Of a DNA stretch of 64,000 nucleotides, positions 1 to 8,747 are shown piece by piece. Both the position numbers and the translations under genes were made by a program. This stretch comes from Acidobacteriota bacterium. Its GTDB lineage: Bacteria > Acidobacteriota > Thermoanaerobaculia > Multivoradales > Multivoraceae. The stretch lies in the NCBI GenBank assembly GCA_029263415.1, contig JAJCXN010000009.1, forward strand, positions 248,001 to 312,000. The letters run 5' to 3'. Position 1 is the stretch's first letter, and every line of letters starts with the position of its first letter. The notes under the pieces are model-generated. The model saw only the letters and a list, made by a program, of their open reading frames with translations, was not told the origin of the DNA and made no database searches.

Positions 1-9
1 CGTCGATCA

Positions 10-2364
10 TTGCCTCGATCCTTACGTGACTCATTGCGAGCGGCCGGCAATCAGCCGCCTGCGGTTCGCCATGGCTTGCTGTTGTGGTTGGGAATAGAGG
101 TTGGCCGGGCACTAGATCCTGGTCTCCACGATTGGGAGGCAGGCCTGCTGTTGCTCAGTGTGCTGCTGCTCGCCCTGGACGGCCGAGCGAGGAGCCTTGG
201 CACAGTGTCTTGCGGACTTCTGTTGGCGGCGCTTGGAACAGGACCTGGGTCTCTCAAGCCTGGGGTTGAGCATGCGGTATCGAAGGACGAGCTGCGAACT
301 GGAGTCCCGGTCTCTGCGGTGATCACTGGGTGCGGGACGTGGAAGGAGCGTGAGTTCGGTCGGGTTGCTCGTTGCCACCTCAGTTCAGCGCGACTTCGAA
401 GCAGGGTGATTCCACTTTCCGGCGCGATCTATGTGCGCGTTCCCCTGGATTCGGAGGATGATCTCAACTGCGCGCGGATGCGGGGCATCCTGAGGCAACC
501 GGTGCCCCCACGAAACCCTCCGGTAGCCCAAGTCGGCGCTCCTGGAGACCCGTCGTTGACCGTGAAGTCGAATCGGTTGATTGAGGCTTTCGATTGCTCG
601 TCGGAATGGTCGGGCCTCTCTCGAATCGGGCTGCGGCTAAGGAGGTCGATCGAGCAATCCCTGCTCTTGCAAGGCGAGCAGTCACCATCCTTCGCGCAGC
701 GGCTGGCGGCGGCCATGTGGTTAGGCGAGCGTGATCATCTGAGCCGGCGGGAACAGGCCGGGCTACGCAACTGGGGGCTCACGCACCTTCTAGCTGTCTC
801 CGGCCTGCACGTAGGTGTTCTTCTCGCACTCGGAATGCTCTTCATTCAAAGCTGGCCAGGGTCTCACCAACTTGGGCGCCCAATGCTCGCTTTAGTCTGG
901 GTGATTTTCGCTGGGAGTTGGATCATTCTGACGGTGGGGCCTCGAGTGTCCGTGTTACGAGCGCTGTTGATGGCCATGATGGTTCTCATCTCGCGACTTG
1001 CCAAGCGGCCCTCGGGAGCTCTAGCTAACGCGGGTATTGCGCTGGTGGTCATGACCGCGCTGGCTCCCGAATCTGTGCCTGGTCTTTCATTCAGGCTCTC
1101 GTTTGCTGCCACCCTGGGGATCATCGGTGGTGCTCCGGCTCTGGCCGCAGCCTGGTCAGGGTTGCCGCGCTGGCTCGCGATGCCGCTGGCCGTTTCGGTT
1201 GCAGCGCAGCTCGCCACACTGCCGTGGACGTTAGCGATACATCCAGTGGTCCCTCTAGCTGGACCGCTGGCAAACTTGATTGCTGTTCCCGCAGCCGCGC
1301 TGACGTTGATTCAGACGCCATTGTGGATGGCCTGGGGTTCGGTCGGCCGAGGGGACCCGGTCGGCGGAGGCTCAGGCACGTCAGGCTCGGCCTGGATCGA
1401 CTCCATCGCTACAGGTGTATTAGGCTTTCCTGCTCGAACAATCGAGTGGCTCGCACTTCTGGATCCTCTGCCCTGGCTGCAGCCCACCTGGGCATGGGAC
1501 CCTTGGTGGAGTGCTCTGTGGGCGGCCGGGGTGTTCGCGTGGGCGCTCGCCCCTCGTCGCAGGTGGGCCTTGCTCGCGCTCCTAGGAGGGGCACTATGGT
1601 GGCCAGCGGAAGGTCACTCTCAGATGAGTTTTCTTGACGTAGGTCAAGGTGACGCTACCCTAGTCCGCTCCGGCAAGCAGGCCTTGCTCATCGACGGAGG
1701 AGGATGGCGCGGTGGGGAGGTCGGCGCCCGCGTTCTGCTACCCGTGATTGCGCGCGAACGGCTACGACGGCTCGACGCCGCGATCTTGACCCACGCCGAT
1801 TTCGATCACTGCGCGGGCCTCCTCGAGTTGTCGTGGGTCATCGAAATTCAAGAGCTTTGGGTTGGTCCTGGCCAACACACTGGTGCCTGTGGTCGAGCAT
1901 TGCTCGAACGCTTTGACCGCCGGGTTGTGATCCTCAGTGATCTGGAGACTCGTCAACTCGGTGACTGGTCGTTGACGGTGGTATCGAACGGCGCCGCCTC
2001 CTCGACGTCGAACGGCCGCTCGCTGATCTTGCGGGCCGAGTCGAACGGCTGGAGCGCACTGCTGACGGGAGACGTCGACGCCAGGACGGAACGTCGCCTG
2101 CTCGCCGCGCGCGCAGCACCGGATAAGAGATCACTGATCGACGTTGACTGGCTCAAGGTGGCTCATCATGGCTCAAAGACATCGACAAGCCAGGAGCTTC
2201 TGGACCACGCCTCACCATCGATTTCTGTGATCTCCGCTGGGCACCGCAACCCCTACGGTCATCCCTCACCAACCGTGATGCGGCGACTAAGTGCAGGCGG
2301 AAGCACAATCCTTCGTACTGACCTTGACGGTCGAATCGACTATTGTCCACGCGATGACTGTTGA
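10..2364 (+). CDS. comEC: ComEC/Rec2-family DNA uptake channel protein
   Basis: Inner-membrane protein thought to pass single-stranded DNA into the cytoplasm during natural transformation. It has the family order: a hydrophobic N-terminal part, the Competence domain with the hallmark THLLAVSGLHVG (near residue 258), many membrane helices, and a C-terminal metallo-beta-lactamase-like domain from about residue 540 (SFLDVGQGDATL, then THADFDHCAG near 594 and AHHGSKT near 718). The metal ligands of the HxxxDH type look intact, so the periplasmic nuclease-like domain may be active. The listed start is a TTG; the frame stays open to the window edge, so the true start could lie upstream. Length of 784 aa is usual for the family. 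Its stop overlaps the likely miaA start by 11 bp. No other competence or pilus genes are in the window, so transformation itself is inference. Confidence 0.93.
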   Translation: MPRSLRDSLRAAGNQPPAVRHGLLLWLGIEVGRALDPGLHDWEAGLLLLSVLLLALDGRARSLGTVSCGLLLAALGTGPGSLKPGVEHAVSKDELRTGVPVSAVITGCGTWKEREFGRVARCHLSSARLRSRVIPLSGAIYVRVPLDSEDDLNCARMRGILRQPVPPRNPPVAQVGAPGDPSLTVKSNRLIEAFDCSSEWSGLSRIGLRLRRSIEQSLLLQGEQSPSFAQRLAAAMWLGERDHLSRREQAGLRNWGLTHLLAVSGLHVGVLLALGMLFIQSWPGSHQLGRPMLALVWVIFAGSWIILTVGPRVSVLRALLMAMMVLISRLAKRPSGALANAGIALVVMTALAPESVPGLSFRLSFAATLGIIGGAPALAAAWSGLPRWLAMPLAVSVAAQLATLPWTLAIHPVVPLAGPLANLIAVPAAALTLIQTPLWMAWGSVGRGDPVGGGSGTSGSAWIDSIATGVLGFPARTIEWLALLDPLPWLQPTWAWDPWWSALWAAGVFAWALAPRRRWALLALLGGALWWPAEGHSQMSFLDVGQGDATLVRSGKQALLIDGGGWRGGEVGARVLLPVIARERLRRLDAAILTHADFDHCAGLLELSWVIEIQELWVGPGQHTGACGRALLERFDRRVVILSDLETRQLGDWSLTVVSNGAASSTSNGRSLILRAESNGWSALLTGDVDARTERRLLAARAAPDKRSLIDVDWLKVAHHGSKTSTSQELLDHASPSISVISAGHRNPYGHPSPTVMRRLSAGGSTILRTDLDGRIDYCPRDDC

Positions 2365-3310
2365 ACCCCATCGCGGGGTCGTGGTGGCGCTCGTGGGTGC
2401 GACCGGGACCGGAAAGAGCTCGTTGGCACTCGAGATCGCGCGTGCGATTGGCGGCGAGATCGTCAACTGCGACGCGTTGCAGATCTATCGAGGGCTGGAC
2501 ATCGGAACCGCGAAACCCTCGACCGAGGTGCGCTCAAAAATCCCGCACCATCTATATGACATCCGGGATCCGCACCAGCGCTTTTCAGCCGGAGAGTACG
2601 CGAGTGACGCGACCGAGACCCTCGACCAGTTGACGCAGAGATCTCACGCAATCCTGGTTGGGGGTACGGGGCTCTACTACCGAGCATTGACGCGCGGGAT
2701 CGCAGCGATTCCACCCATTCCAGACCACGTCCGTGCGGCAGTGCGAGGTTCCGCTTCTGAGGCGGGTCCAGCCTCCACACATGAGTTGTTACGGGAAAAG
2801 GATCCGGTAATGGCCGCTCGGATCCAGCCAACGGACACCCAGAGAACCTTACGTGCGCTCGAAGTCCTGGCGGCCACCGGAAGGAGTCAATCGGCGTGGA
2901 TCGCTGAGCAACAAACCCCAGTTCATCCCTGGCAGCTCGTCCCATTTCTGTTGACCCTCGAACGATCCCTTCTATACGATCAGCTTGAGCTGCGGACACA
3001 AGCCATGCTGGCTGGTGGCTGGATCACTGAGGTCCAAGCGCTGCTCGAGAGCGGGGTGCAATCCAGCGCTCCTGCCTTCCAAGCAATCGGCTATCGGCAG
3101 ATCGTTGATCTGCTGGCTGGCCGGATCAGTAGTGTTGAGACACTGGACCGAATTCTTCTAGCAACGCGCCGCTACGCAAAGCGACAAAGCACCTGGTTCC
3201 GTCAAGAACCCGGGCTTAAGAGCATTGATGCTCTTAAGCCTTCGCCCGTCATCGATGGCCTTGTCGATCTTCTTTCTTTTCATCCTTTTTCGAGCGGGGG
3301 CTCTCAATGA
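2354..3310 (+). CDS. miaA: tRNA dimethylallyltransferase
   Basis: Transfers the dimethylallyl group to N6 of A37 in tRNAs reading UNN codons. The P-loop GATGTGKSS lies at residues 15-23, followed by CDALQIYRGLDIGTAKP, the DxxxxY-type substrate motif, and QAIGYRQI toward the C-terminus, all typical of MiaA. The start was set at ATG 2354 (318 aa) because the frame upstream to 2291 lies inside comEC and adds residues absent from the family; the P-loop is then near the N-terminus as expected. The gene overlaps comEC by 11 bp and its stop overlaps the hfq ATG (ATGA), which indicates translational coupling. The miaA-hfq order is conserved in many Gram-negative bacteria. Confidence 0.95.
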   Translation: MTVEPHRGVVVALVGATGTGKSSLALEIARAIGGEIVNCDALQIYRGLDIGTAKPSTEVRSKIPHHLYDIRDPHQRFSAGEYASDATETLDQLTQRSHAILVGGTGLYYRALTRGIAAIPPIPDHVRAAVRGSASEAGPASTHELLREKDPVMAARIQPTDTQRTLRALEVLAATGRSQSAWIAEQQTPVHPWQLVPFLLTLERSLLYDQLELRTQAMLAGGWITEVQALLESGVQSSAPAFQAIGYRQIVDLLAGRISSVETLDRILLATRRYAKRQSTWFRQEPGLKSIDALKPSPVIDGLVDLLSFHPFSSGGSQ

Positions 3311-3513
3311 CCAAGCACAGCATCAACATTCAGGACGGCTATCTGTTTCAGAACCTCAAGGAATCCACCGTCCTCGAAGTGCTTCTGATGACTGGAAAGT
3401 CATTCACCGGCCGCATTCGGCGCTTCGACCGGTTCGCGGTGGTTCTCGAACCACTCGACGGCGGTGAGGTTCTGATCTACAAACACGCGATCGCCACCAT
3501 CTCTGAAACATAG
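3307..3513 (+). CDS. hfq: RNA chaperone Hfq
   Basis: Sm-like hexameric RNA chaperone that pairs small RNAs with mRNAs. The 68-aa protein is nearly all Sm core: N-terminal SINIQDGYLFQNL (proximal-face Gln), Sm1 segment with TGKSFTGRIRRFDRF, and the Sm2 signature YKHAIATIS. It lacks a long acidic C-terminal tail, as in many non-enterobacterial Hfq proteins. The ATG overlaps the miaA stop as ATGA. The rim has an RRFDRF patch, so Arg residues for mRNA contact are present. No partner small RNA was recognised nearby. Confidence 0.95.
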   Translation: MTKHSINIQDGYLFQNLKESTVLEVLLMTGKSFTGRIRRFDRFAVVLEPLDGGEVLIYKHAIATISET

Positions 3514-3518
3514 GAGTC

Positions 3519-3538
3519 CCGGGCCAGCCTTGGGCCCG
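3519..3538 (+). terminator. possible hairpin downstream of hfq
   Basis: A GC-rich inverted repeat, CGGGCC / GGCCCG with a 7-nt loop, lies 6 nt after the hfq stop. No T-run follows and the next gene starts 15 nt later, so it may only attenuate transcription or be chance. Confidence 0.3.
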
Positions 3539-3552
3539 CGGACCGCGCCATC

Positions 3553-4917
3553 TTGAAAAGTCGTCAATCCCTAGCCAGGCGCTTGTCGCTGCTGACATCC
3601 CTGATTGCCCTCGGAGTTGTTGGCTGCTCGTCTGTGGAGCCTCCACTGACACCGCGCACTGACGCGCGCCCGAGTGAACAGGTGCTGCGCTACCTTGAGA
3701 ACCCTCTTCAAGGCTACGAGCTCAGCGTCAGCGCCGACGATGCACTCAAGGTCGACCAGGCCTTCGCAGGCCTCATCAAGTCTGGTGATTCGATTGCGGC
3801 TTTGGGGATTGCTCGCCAGTTGTTGGCGCGAGATGACCAGTTACTGCCTGCGATTGTGCTGGAACAGCAGGTCTCGTTTCTTGCCGGTGACTACCGTTCC
3901 ATCGTAGATCGATTGAGCCCCGAGTTGACCGAAGATTCCACCTACGGCGCTGCGCTCCTATTGCTGGCGCGATCGCAGGATTTGCTGGGCGCAGAGCTGG
4001 ATGCGTTTGACCTCTATGAGCGACTCCCCGAATCTGCAACCGCAAAGGCACGAGCCAACGCACTCAGACCTCGGGTGGTAGAACTCTTGGTTGAGCGGCT
4101 GGAGCGGTTGCTTGCGGAGGGATCGGCCGAGCCGGCGCGTGTGATTGTTGAGAGGCTTCAGCTGACTGCGCCAGAGTCAATCGTTGCCTTGCAAGCAGCT
4201 CGAGATTTTGCGGCGATCACTCTTGACGTGAGCGCCGAACTTGAGGCGCGGCGTAGCCTGAGTGCCAAGCGCACCGAGTCCCCAGCAGATCTTCGCCGTC
4301 TCGCTGAGCTTGAGGTCGAGATTGGCGATCCGACCCAAGGCGTCGACATACTCCAACAACTTGTGGATCGATCACCCGATGACTTTGTGCTCCGCGAGGC
4401 ATTGGATTCGGCGAAGTTCAGTTGGCGGTTGAACATGCTTCCGCCGGAGGTAGTGGAAGTGGCCAAGTCAGACGCGATCACGCGAGCGGACTTCGCGACC
4501 TTGCTCTACTGGGTGATCCCAGGTGCCAGGTCGGGGAACGCTCAGAGTGCGCAGATCGCAACCGACGTGCCGTTGGATCATCCCCAACGCCGCGAAGTGC
4601 TGCGTGTCCTCAATCTGCGGTTGATGTCGATGGCGGACGCTGCTCTGCGAAGCTTCGAGCCCGATCGGCGCATCACCATCATCCGATCACTCGATGTGCT
4701 CCTAAGAGTGCCGGCACTCCAAGGATTGCCGCTTGCGTGCGGTCGCAAGTACGAAGATCGACTCCGTCATCGGGCCGATACCACGTGCGCGACGGCCGCA
4801 CGATGCGAGATCGTTGCCGACATCGAGGCCTGTTCCATCGACGGGCCGGTGAGCGGGCCGGTGGCTCGAGAAATGGTGCGACGAACCCTGAACCTGCTCG
4901 GTGGTTCACGCCCATAG
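3553..4917 (+). CDS. lipoprotein with helical repeats and SLH-like C-terminal region
   Basis: Secreted lipoprotein of unknown function, 454 aa, TTG start. The N-terminus has basic residues, a hydrophobic stretch and a lipobox-like GVVGC at about residues 21-25. Residues about 50-290 are Leu/Ala-rich amphipathic helices resembling TPR-type repeats, with no clear consensus. From about residue 305 there is a pattern like degenerate S-layer homology repeats: ITRADFATLLYW, then TDVP, then a helix, then FEPDRRIT followed by a Leu-rich helix. The end is Cys-rich (about four Cys near residues 394-425), which could form disulfides in the periplasm. The SLH reading is inference; a simple helical-repeat lipoprotein is the alternative. 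It follows hfq by 39 bp but is probably unrelated to it in function. Confidence 0.7.
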   Translation: MKSRQSLARRLSLLTSLIALGVVGCSSVEPPLTPRTDARPSEQVLRYLENPLQGYELSVSADDALKVDQAFAGLIKSGDSIAALGIARQLLARDDQLLPAIVLEQQVSFLAGDYRSIVDRLSPELTEDSTYGAALLLLARSQDLLGAELDAFDLYERLPESATAKARANALRPRVVELLVERLERLLAEGSAEPARVIVERLQLTAPESIVALQAARDFAAITLDVSAELEARRSLSAKRTESPADLRRLAELEVEIGDPTQGVDILQQLVDRSPDDFVLREALDSAKFSWRLNMLPPEVVEVAKSDAITRADFATLLYWVIPGARSGNAQSAQIATDVPLDHPQRREVLRVLNLRLMSMADAALRSFEPDRRITIIRSLDVLLRVPALQGLPLACGRKYEDRLRHRADTTCATAARCEIVADIEACSIDGPVSGPVAREMVRRTLNLLGGSRP

Positions 4918-5081
4918 ATTGATCCGCTGCGGCGTCATTCAACGGGTCGCTTTGTACGGCATCCGTCTGTTGGATGGTGGTCCATTGAGGGTCCTTCTGG
5001 AGCAGTCCGCGTGATACTTTCAAGACTCATTAGCAGGCGCTACGCGCAAACGTTGAACGGTCAAAGATTGGGGATTCAGTG

Positions 5082-5804
5082 ATGTCTGAACGCAAGGGAC
5101 TTCCTTGGTTTGCATGGGTCGGTATCGGTTGTGGCGTCCTAATCATTCTGGGGGTCGTGGCGATCGCTGGGCTCGGCCTGTTCGTCGGCAGCAAGGTGAA
5201 GGATCTTGCTGAGGACTTCGAAGATCGTCCGGTTTATACGACTGCAGCAGCCATCGCTCGCTTCAATCCTGAGATCGAACTCGTTGAAGCGGACGAGGAG
5301 AAGCAGATAGTCACCATGCGCAGTGTTAAGACCGGTGAGGTCATGACCTTCCATCTAGACGACATCAAGTCAGGCAATTTCTCGTTTGAGAAGGATGGCG
5401 AACGGGTCGATGTGTCGACCGGTGGCAACGGAGTTACCGTCACCTCGGATGAAGGCACAACACGTTTTGGCGCTGGGACTGGCACAGACCTTCCCGACTG
5501 GCTGCCGGTTCCGCGCGGAGCCAGTACCAAAGTGGGCTACACGGCCAACAATGACACCGAGTCGTCGGGTCTTGCGCAATTGCAAGACTTCGGCTCCAGC
5601 GAGGACGTTCTGGATTTTTATCGGCGTGAACTCAAGGGCCAAGGTTACGAGCTCGCTGAACAGAACATGAGCAGCGGCACAACTGCCATTTCGAGCGTGA
5701 CAGCCTCGAAGAAATCGCCCAAGCGCACGATCACTGTCACCAGTAACCGCAACGGCGATGAAGCTGAAGAGATCACCATCACCTATTCCGGCCAAAACGG
5801 CTAG
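5082..5804 (+). CDS. single-pass membrane protein of unknown function
   Basis: 240-aa protein with one strong N-terminal membrane helix (about residues 9-35, WFAWVGIGCGVLIILGVVA) and a mostly beta-strand-like, polar C-terminal part presumably outside the membrane. The region around DVLDFYRRELKGQGYEL resembles a short alpha/beta module seen in many hypothetical envelope proteins that hold a FYxxxLxxxGW-like motif, but no function is known. ATG 5082 was chosen over the adjacent GTG at 5079. The gap to the next gene is 14 bp, so it may be cotranscribed with the hydrolase downstream. Confidence 0.75.
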   Translation: MSERKGLPWFAWVGIGCGVLIILGVVAIAGLGLFVGSKVKDLAEDFEDRPVYTTAAAIARFNPEIELVEADEEKQIVTMRSVKTGEVMTFHLDDIKSGNFSFEKDGERVDVSTGGNGVTVTSDEGTTRFGAGTGTDLPDWLPVPRGASTKVGYTANNDTESSGLAQLQDFGSSEDVLDFYRRELKGQGYELAEQNMSSGTTAISSVTASKKSPKRTITVTSNRNGDEAEEITITYSGQNG

Positions 5805-5818
5805 GCAGCCGCTCTTTG

Positions 5819-6421
5819 ATGACTGTCGTTGCCCTAGATCAATCAGTGTTTGTCTTGATCGATGTTCAAGGCAAGCTCGTGCGTCTGGTTCACGAAGCCG
5901 ACCGATTGTTGGAAGTGAGCCATCGATTCTTGCGGTTGGCCGAGGCCTTTGCTCGACCGGTGGTCCTGACCGAGCAGTACCCGCAGGGGCTCGGGCCAAC
6001 CGAGCCTGAACTCCTGGAGCGGTTCGAACAGCTCGAAACACCGAAGCGTCGAGTGTCGAAGGACGCCTTCGGGTGTGGGGCGGAACCGGCGTTCGAGGAG
6101 GCGGTGGCCGAGCTTCTCCCGGGGATTGCCGCCTCAGATCGGCACTACGTAGTGGGCGGCATGGAAACCCATATCTGCGTCATGCAGACAGTCTTGTCCC
6201 TGCTTGGAACCGGCGCTACGGTGTTTGTCCCTTTCGACTGCGTCAGCGGTCGGGGTGAAGAGTACGGTCGGCGGGCACTTGAGCGGATGGCCCAAGCCGG
6301 CGCGATCATTACCAATCACGAGTCTGTTGGTTTTGAGCTTGCGGGCGACAAGAACCATCCGGCATTCAAGACCCTCAGCAACATGCTGAAGGCTGGCCAA
6401 CCTGGGTCGGCATCGGCGTGA
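5819..6421 (+). CDS. isochorismatase-family cysteine hydrolase
   Basis: Predicted cytosolic hydrolase of the isochorismatase-like alpha/beta superfamily, 200 aa. The catalytic Asp sits in LIDVQGKL (about D15) and the nucleophilic Cys in the conserved THICVMQT segment (about residue 119), preceded by the VGGMETH strand-turn. The set EQYPQGLGPT also matches the short ISOC1/ISOC2/YcaC-like branch. The substrate is not predictable from sequence: the family includes nicotinamidases, N-carbamoyl hydrolases and isochorismatases, and no siderophore or NAD genes are adjacent. ATG 5819 is preferred over TTG 5816. The stop overlaps the next GTG start (GTGA). Confidence 0.88.
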   Translation: MTVVALDQSVFVLIDVQGKLVRLVHEADRLLEVSHRFLRLAEAFARPVVLTEQYPQGLGPTEPELLERFEQLETPKRRVSKDAFGCGAEPAFEEAVAELLPGIAASDRHYVVGGMETHICVMQTVLSLLGTGATVFVPFDCVSGRGEEYGRRALERMAQAGAIITNHESVGFELAGDKNHPAFKTLSNMLKAGQPGSASA

Positions 6422-7140
6422 GTAGTGGGTCGCTAGCGTCAGCTTCGCTGTTGCGCTGGTGGCTGGGGACTCTGCTCGTGCTGGTAGGTCTAAGCGAGCC
6501 TGGTGTCGCTACAGCGGGCCAACAGGTTTCCTCAGAGGAAGCTCGCGTCAAGCAGGTGTTCATCGACTACAAGAACGCGTTAGTCAATGGTGACGGCGTA
6601 GCTGCCGCGGCCCTGGTCGACCAGAAAACGCTCGAGTACTTTGGCGAATTGAAAGACCTCGCGGTGTCGGCAGACGAGGCGACCGTCAGGGCGCGCCCGT
6701 TCGTGGATCGCCTGCTCACCATCAGTATGCGGCAGATTCTGGCACCCTCCGAGCTACGCGTACTGGAACTGGGGGAACTGATGAACCGAGCTGTTGCTGA
6801 AGGTTGGATCTCTCCGCAGACCGTCGCCCAGCTTGATATTGGCAAGGTCACCGTCACTGGTGATTCGGCGACCGCCGAGGCTCTATCCTTGAACCCAGCG
6901 CTCTCGCTCGAGGCGGACAGCGACGAGGGTGCAGGGCTCGACTATCAGTTCTCTCGCGAGAACGATGAGTGGAAGTTCGGCTTCTCTTCGCTGGTCAGTA
7001 GCCTCAATCGAATGATTGAGGAATTCACGGCCCAGCTGGGGACCGACCAAGACGAACTTATCTTTGTCCTGGTGCAGTCGCTGACCGGTAAGCCGGTACT
7101 GCCCGAGGTCTGGCAGCTGCCGACCGAGACGCCTCCGTGA
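6418..7140 (+). CDS. secreted protein of unknown function
   Basis: 240-aa protein with a GTG start overlapping the preceding stop by 4 nt. The N-terminus has a long signal-like segment (WWLGTLLVLVGLSEPGVATA) with a possible cleavage after ATA, near residue 33. The mature part begins with a helix (EEARVKQVFIDYKNALVNGD) followed by alternating helices and strands, and resembles NTF2-like or small secreted scaffold domains only loosely. A central segment VTVTGDSATAEAL and WKFGFSSLV is the kind of beta-sheet seen in such folds. I do not recognise a family. Coupling to the hydrolase upstream suggests joint expression. Confidence 0.7.
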   Translation: MSSGSLASASLLRWWLGTLLVLVGLSEPGVATAGQQVSSEEARVKQVFIDYKNALVNGDGVAAAALVDQKTLEYFGELKDLAVSADEATVRARPFVDRLLTISMRQILAPSELRVLELGELMNRAVAEGWISPQTVAQLDIGKVTVTGDSATAEALSLNPALSLEADSDEGAGLDYQFSRENDEWKFGFSSLVSSLNRMIEEFTAQLGTDQDELIFVLVQSLTGKPVLPEVWQLPTETPP

Positions 7141-7162
7141 CCGTCCACCGAGTGGTGTCGAG

Positions 7163-8668
7163 GTGAGCAGGTCTAAACCCGTTGAGCAGCTGCGTCGCTC
7201 GTTCCTTGCGCGCTACCCGTTGGTGTTCATCGTTTGCGCTGAAGACTCAAGAGTGGTGCGCCATCTCGAGAGATTTAGCGATCGCGTGGTACGAGGGGAG
7301 ACCTTGGACCTGGTTCGTTGGAGTTGCGTGTCTGGCTTCTCAGACGAGGCTACCGCCGATCAACGAACCTTGGACCCGGTCACGGCGCTTGAGCGGGTGT
7401 TCTCAAGCAACGATGCCGGGTTCTTCTTGCTTTGCGATTTCGGTACCTTCTTTGACGACGCGCGTGTAAGGAGGGCTCTGCGTGAAGGTTATGACGCGCT
7501 TCGCCATTCGAACCGAACGCTGTTCATTAGCGGTGCTGAGCTGACGCTGCCGCTCGATCTCCAACGGCAGATGCACGTTGTCGACCTCGGATTGCCGGAC
7601 GAGATAGAGCTCGAAGCCTTGGTGAAGAGCTATCAGCAGTCAGCAAAGGTGCTACAAGACGATTGGATCCAAGAGCTCTCGTTCGCACTCAAAGGTCTAA
7701 CATTGGCCGAGGCTGGGCACTGTTTGGAGCGTGCTTTGCGCCTTGGGCCGAGCGAGCTGAGTGAGATCTTGAACGAGGTGTCGGAGGACAAGTCTGAGGC
7801 GGTCAGGCGGGCGGGATTCTTAGAGTACGTTCCCCAGCGCTCAAGCCTCGATGGCATCGGCGGACTAGACAACCTCAAAGACTGGCTGATGCGGCGTGAA
7901 CGCCTGTTTCAGCGCGCCGCAGTCAATGACGGCATGCCCATCCCCAAGGGCATGCTGATCATGGGCATGAGTGGCTGTGGCAAGAGCCTAGCGGCCAAGT
8001 CGGTGTCGGCGCTGTGGCGAGTCCCGCTCTTTAGGCTCGATATGAACTTGATCGTTTCAGGGATCTATGGGTCCCCCGAAGCGGCGTTCGCTCGGGCGCT
8101 GCGGACGGTAGAGAACCTCGCTCCTGCGGTCCTGTGGATCGATGAGATCGAGAACAGTCTTGGCGGCGAGACCGAGGGGGCTTCGGGCAACGCTGGCATC
8201 TTCTCGAGCTTTCTCACCTGGATGCAGGAGAAGCCACCACTGATCTTTGTTGCGGCGACGGCGAATCGGATCAGCGCGCTACCGGCGGAGGTGATCCGTA
8301 AGGGCCGCTTCGACCAAGTTTTCTTTGTGGACCTGCCGACGATGAGCGAGCGCCAGCAGATATTCGAGATTCACCTCGCGCGCAACGAGGCCAATATCGA
8401 GGACTTCGATCTGGAGCTACTCTCTATCGCGACCCGTGGCTGGAACGGCGCTGAGATCGAGGAGGCGGTGCGCGCCGCACGCATCGACGCCTACCAGGTG
8501 GGCCGCCCATTCGTGATGGCAGACCTGACCCGCAACACCTCAACCTTGGTACCGCTATCGAAGACCATGCACGAGCAGATGAAGCGAATTCGTGGGTGGG
8601 CGTACGGCAGAGCGACCCTCGCCTCGGCTGAGAAATATTCCGAGACGGAGCAGGGCGCCCTCGGCTGA
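7163..8668 (+). CDS. Ycf46-like AAA+ ATPase
   Basis: 501-aa cytosolic AAA+ ATPase with the layout of the Ycf46 family: an N-terminal alpha/beta domain starting with FLARYPLVFIVCAED, a poorly conserved middle, then a C-terminal AAA+ core. Walker A is GMSGCGKS (about residue 269), Walker B VLWIDEIEN (about 324), sensor 1 in FVAATANRIS, and an arginine-finger-type RKGRFDQVF. The family is widespread in cyanobacteria, plastids and some other bacteria; its substrate is unclear, with links to stress and carbon metabolism in cyanobacteria. GTG start, 22 bp after the previous gene. It lies just before the MoxR/DUF4159 cluster but ends against a convergent gene, so common regulation is uncertain. Confidence 0.88.
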   Translation: MSRSKPVEQLRRSFLARYPLVFIVCAEDSRVVRHLERFSDRVVRGETLDLVRWSCVSGFSDEATADQRTLDPVTALERVFSSNDAGFFLLCDFGTFFDDARVRRALREGYDALRHSNRTLFISGAELTLPLDLQRQMHVVDLGLPDEIELEALVKSYQQSAKVLQDDWIQELSFALKGLTLAEAGHCLERALRLGPSELSEILNEVSEDKSEAVRRAGFLEYVPQRSSLDGIGGLDNLKDWLMRRERLFQRAAVNDGMPIPKGMLIMGMSGCGKSLAAKSVSALWRVPLFRLDMNLIVSGIYGSPEAAFARALRTVENLAPAVLWIDEIENSLGGETEGASGNAGIFSSFLTWMQEKPPLIFVAATANRISALPAEVIRKGRFDQVFFVDLPTMSERQQIFEIHLARNEANIEDFDLELLSIATRGWNGAEIEEAVRAARIDAYQVGRPFVMADLTRNTSTLVPLSKTMHEQMKRIRGWAYGRATLASAEKYSETEQGALG

Positions 8669-8747
8669 TCCTGTGGGCCTTACCGCGTTCCATGCCGCGC
8701 AGGCACTGAAGCGAGCGGACCGGCTCGGTCTCCGGAAGCCCACCGGA

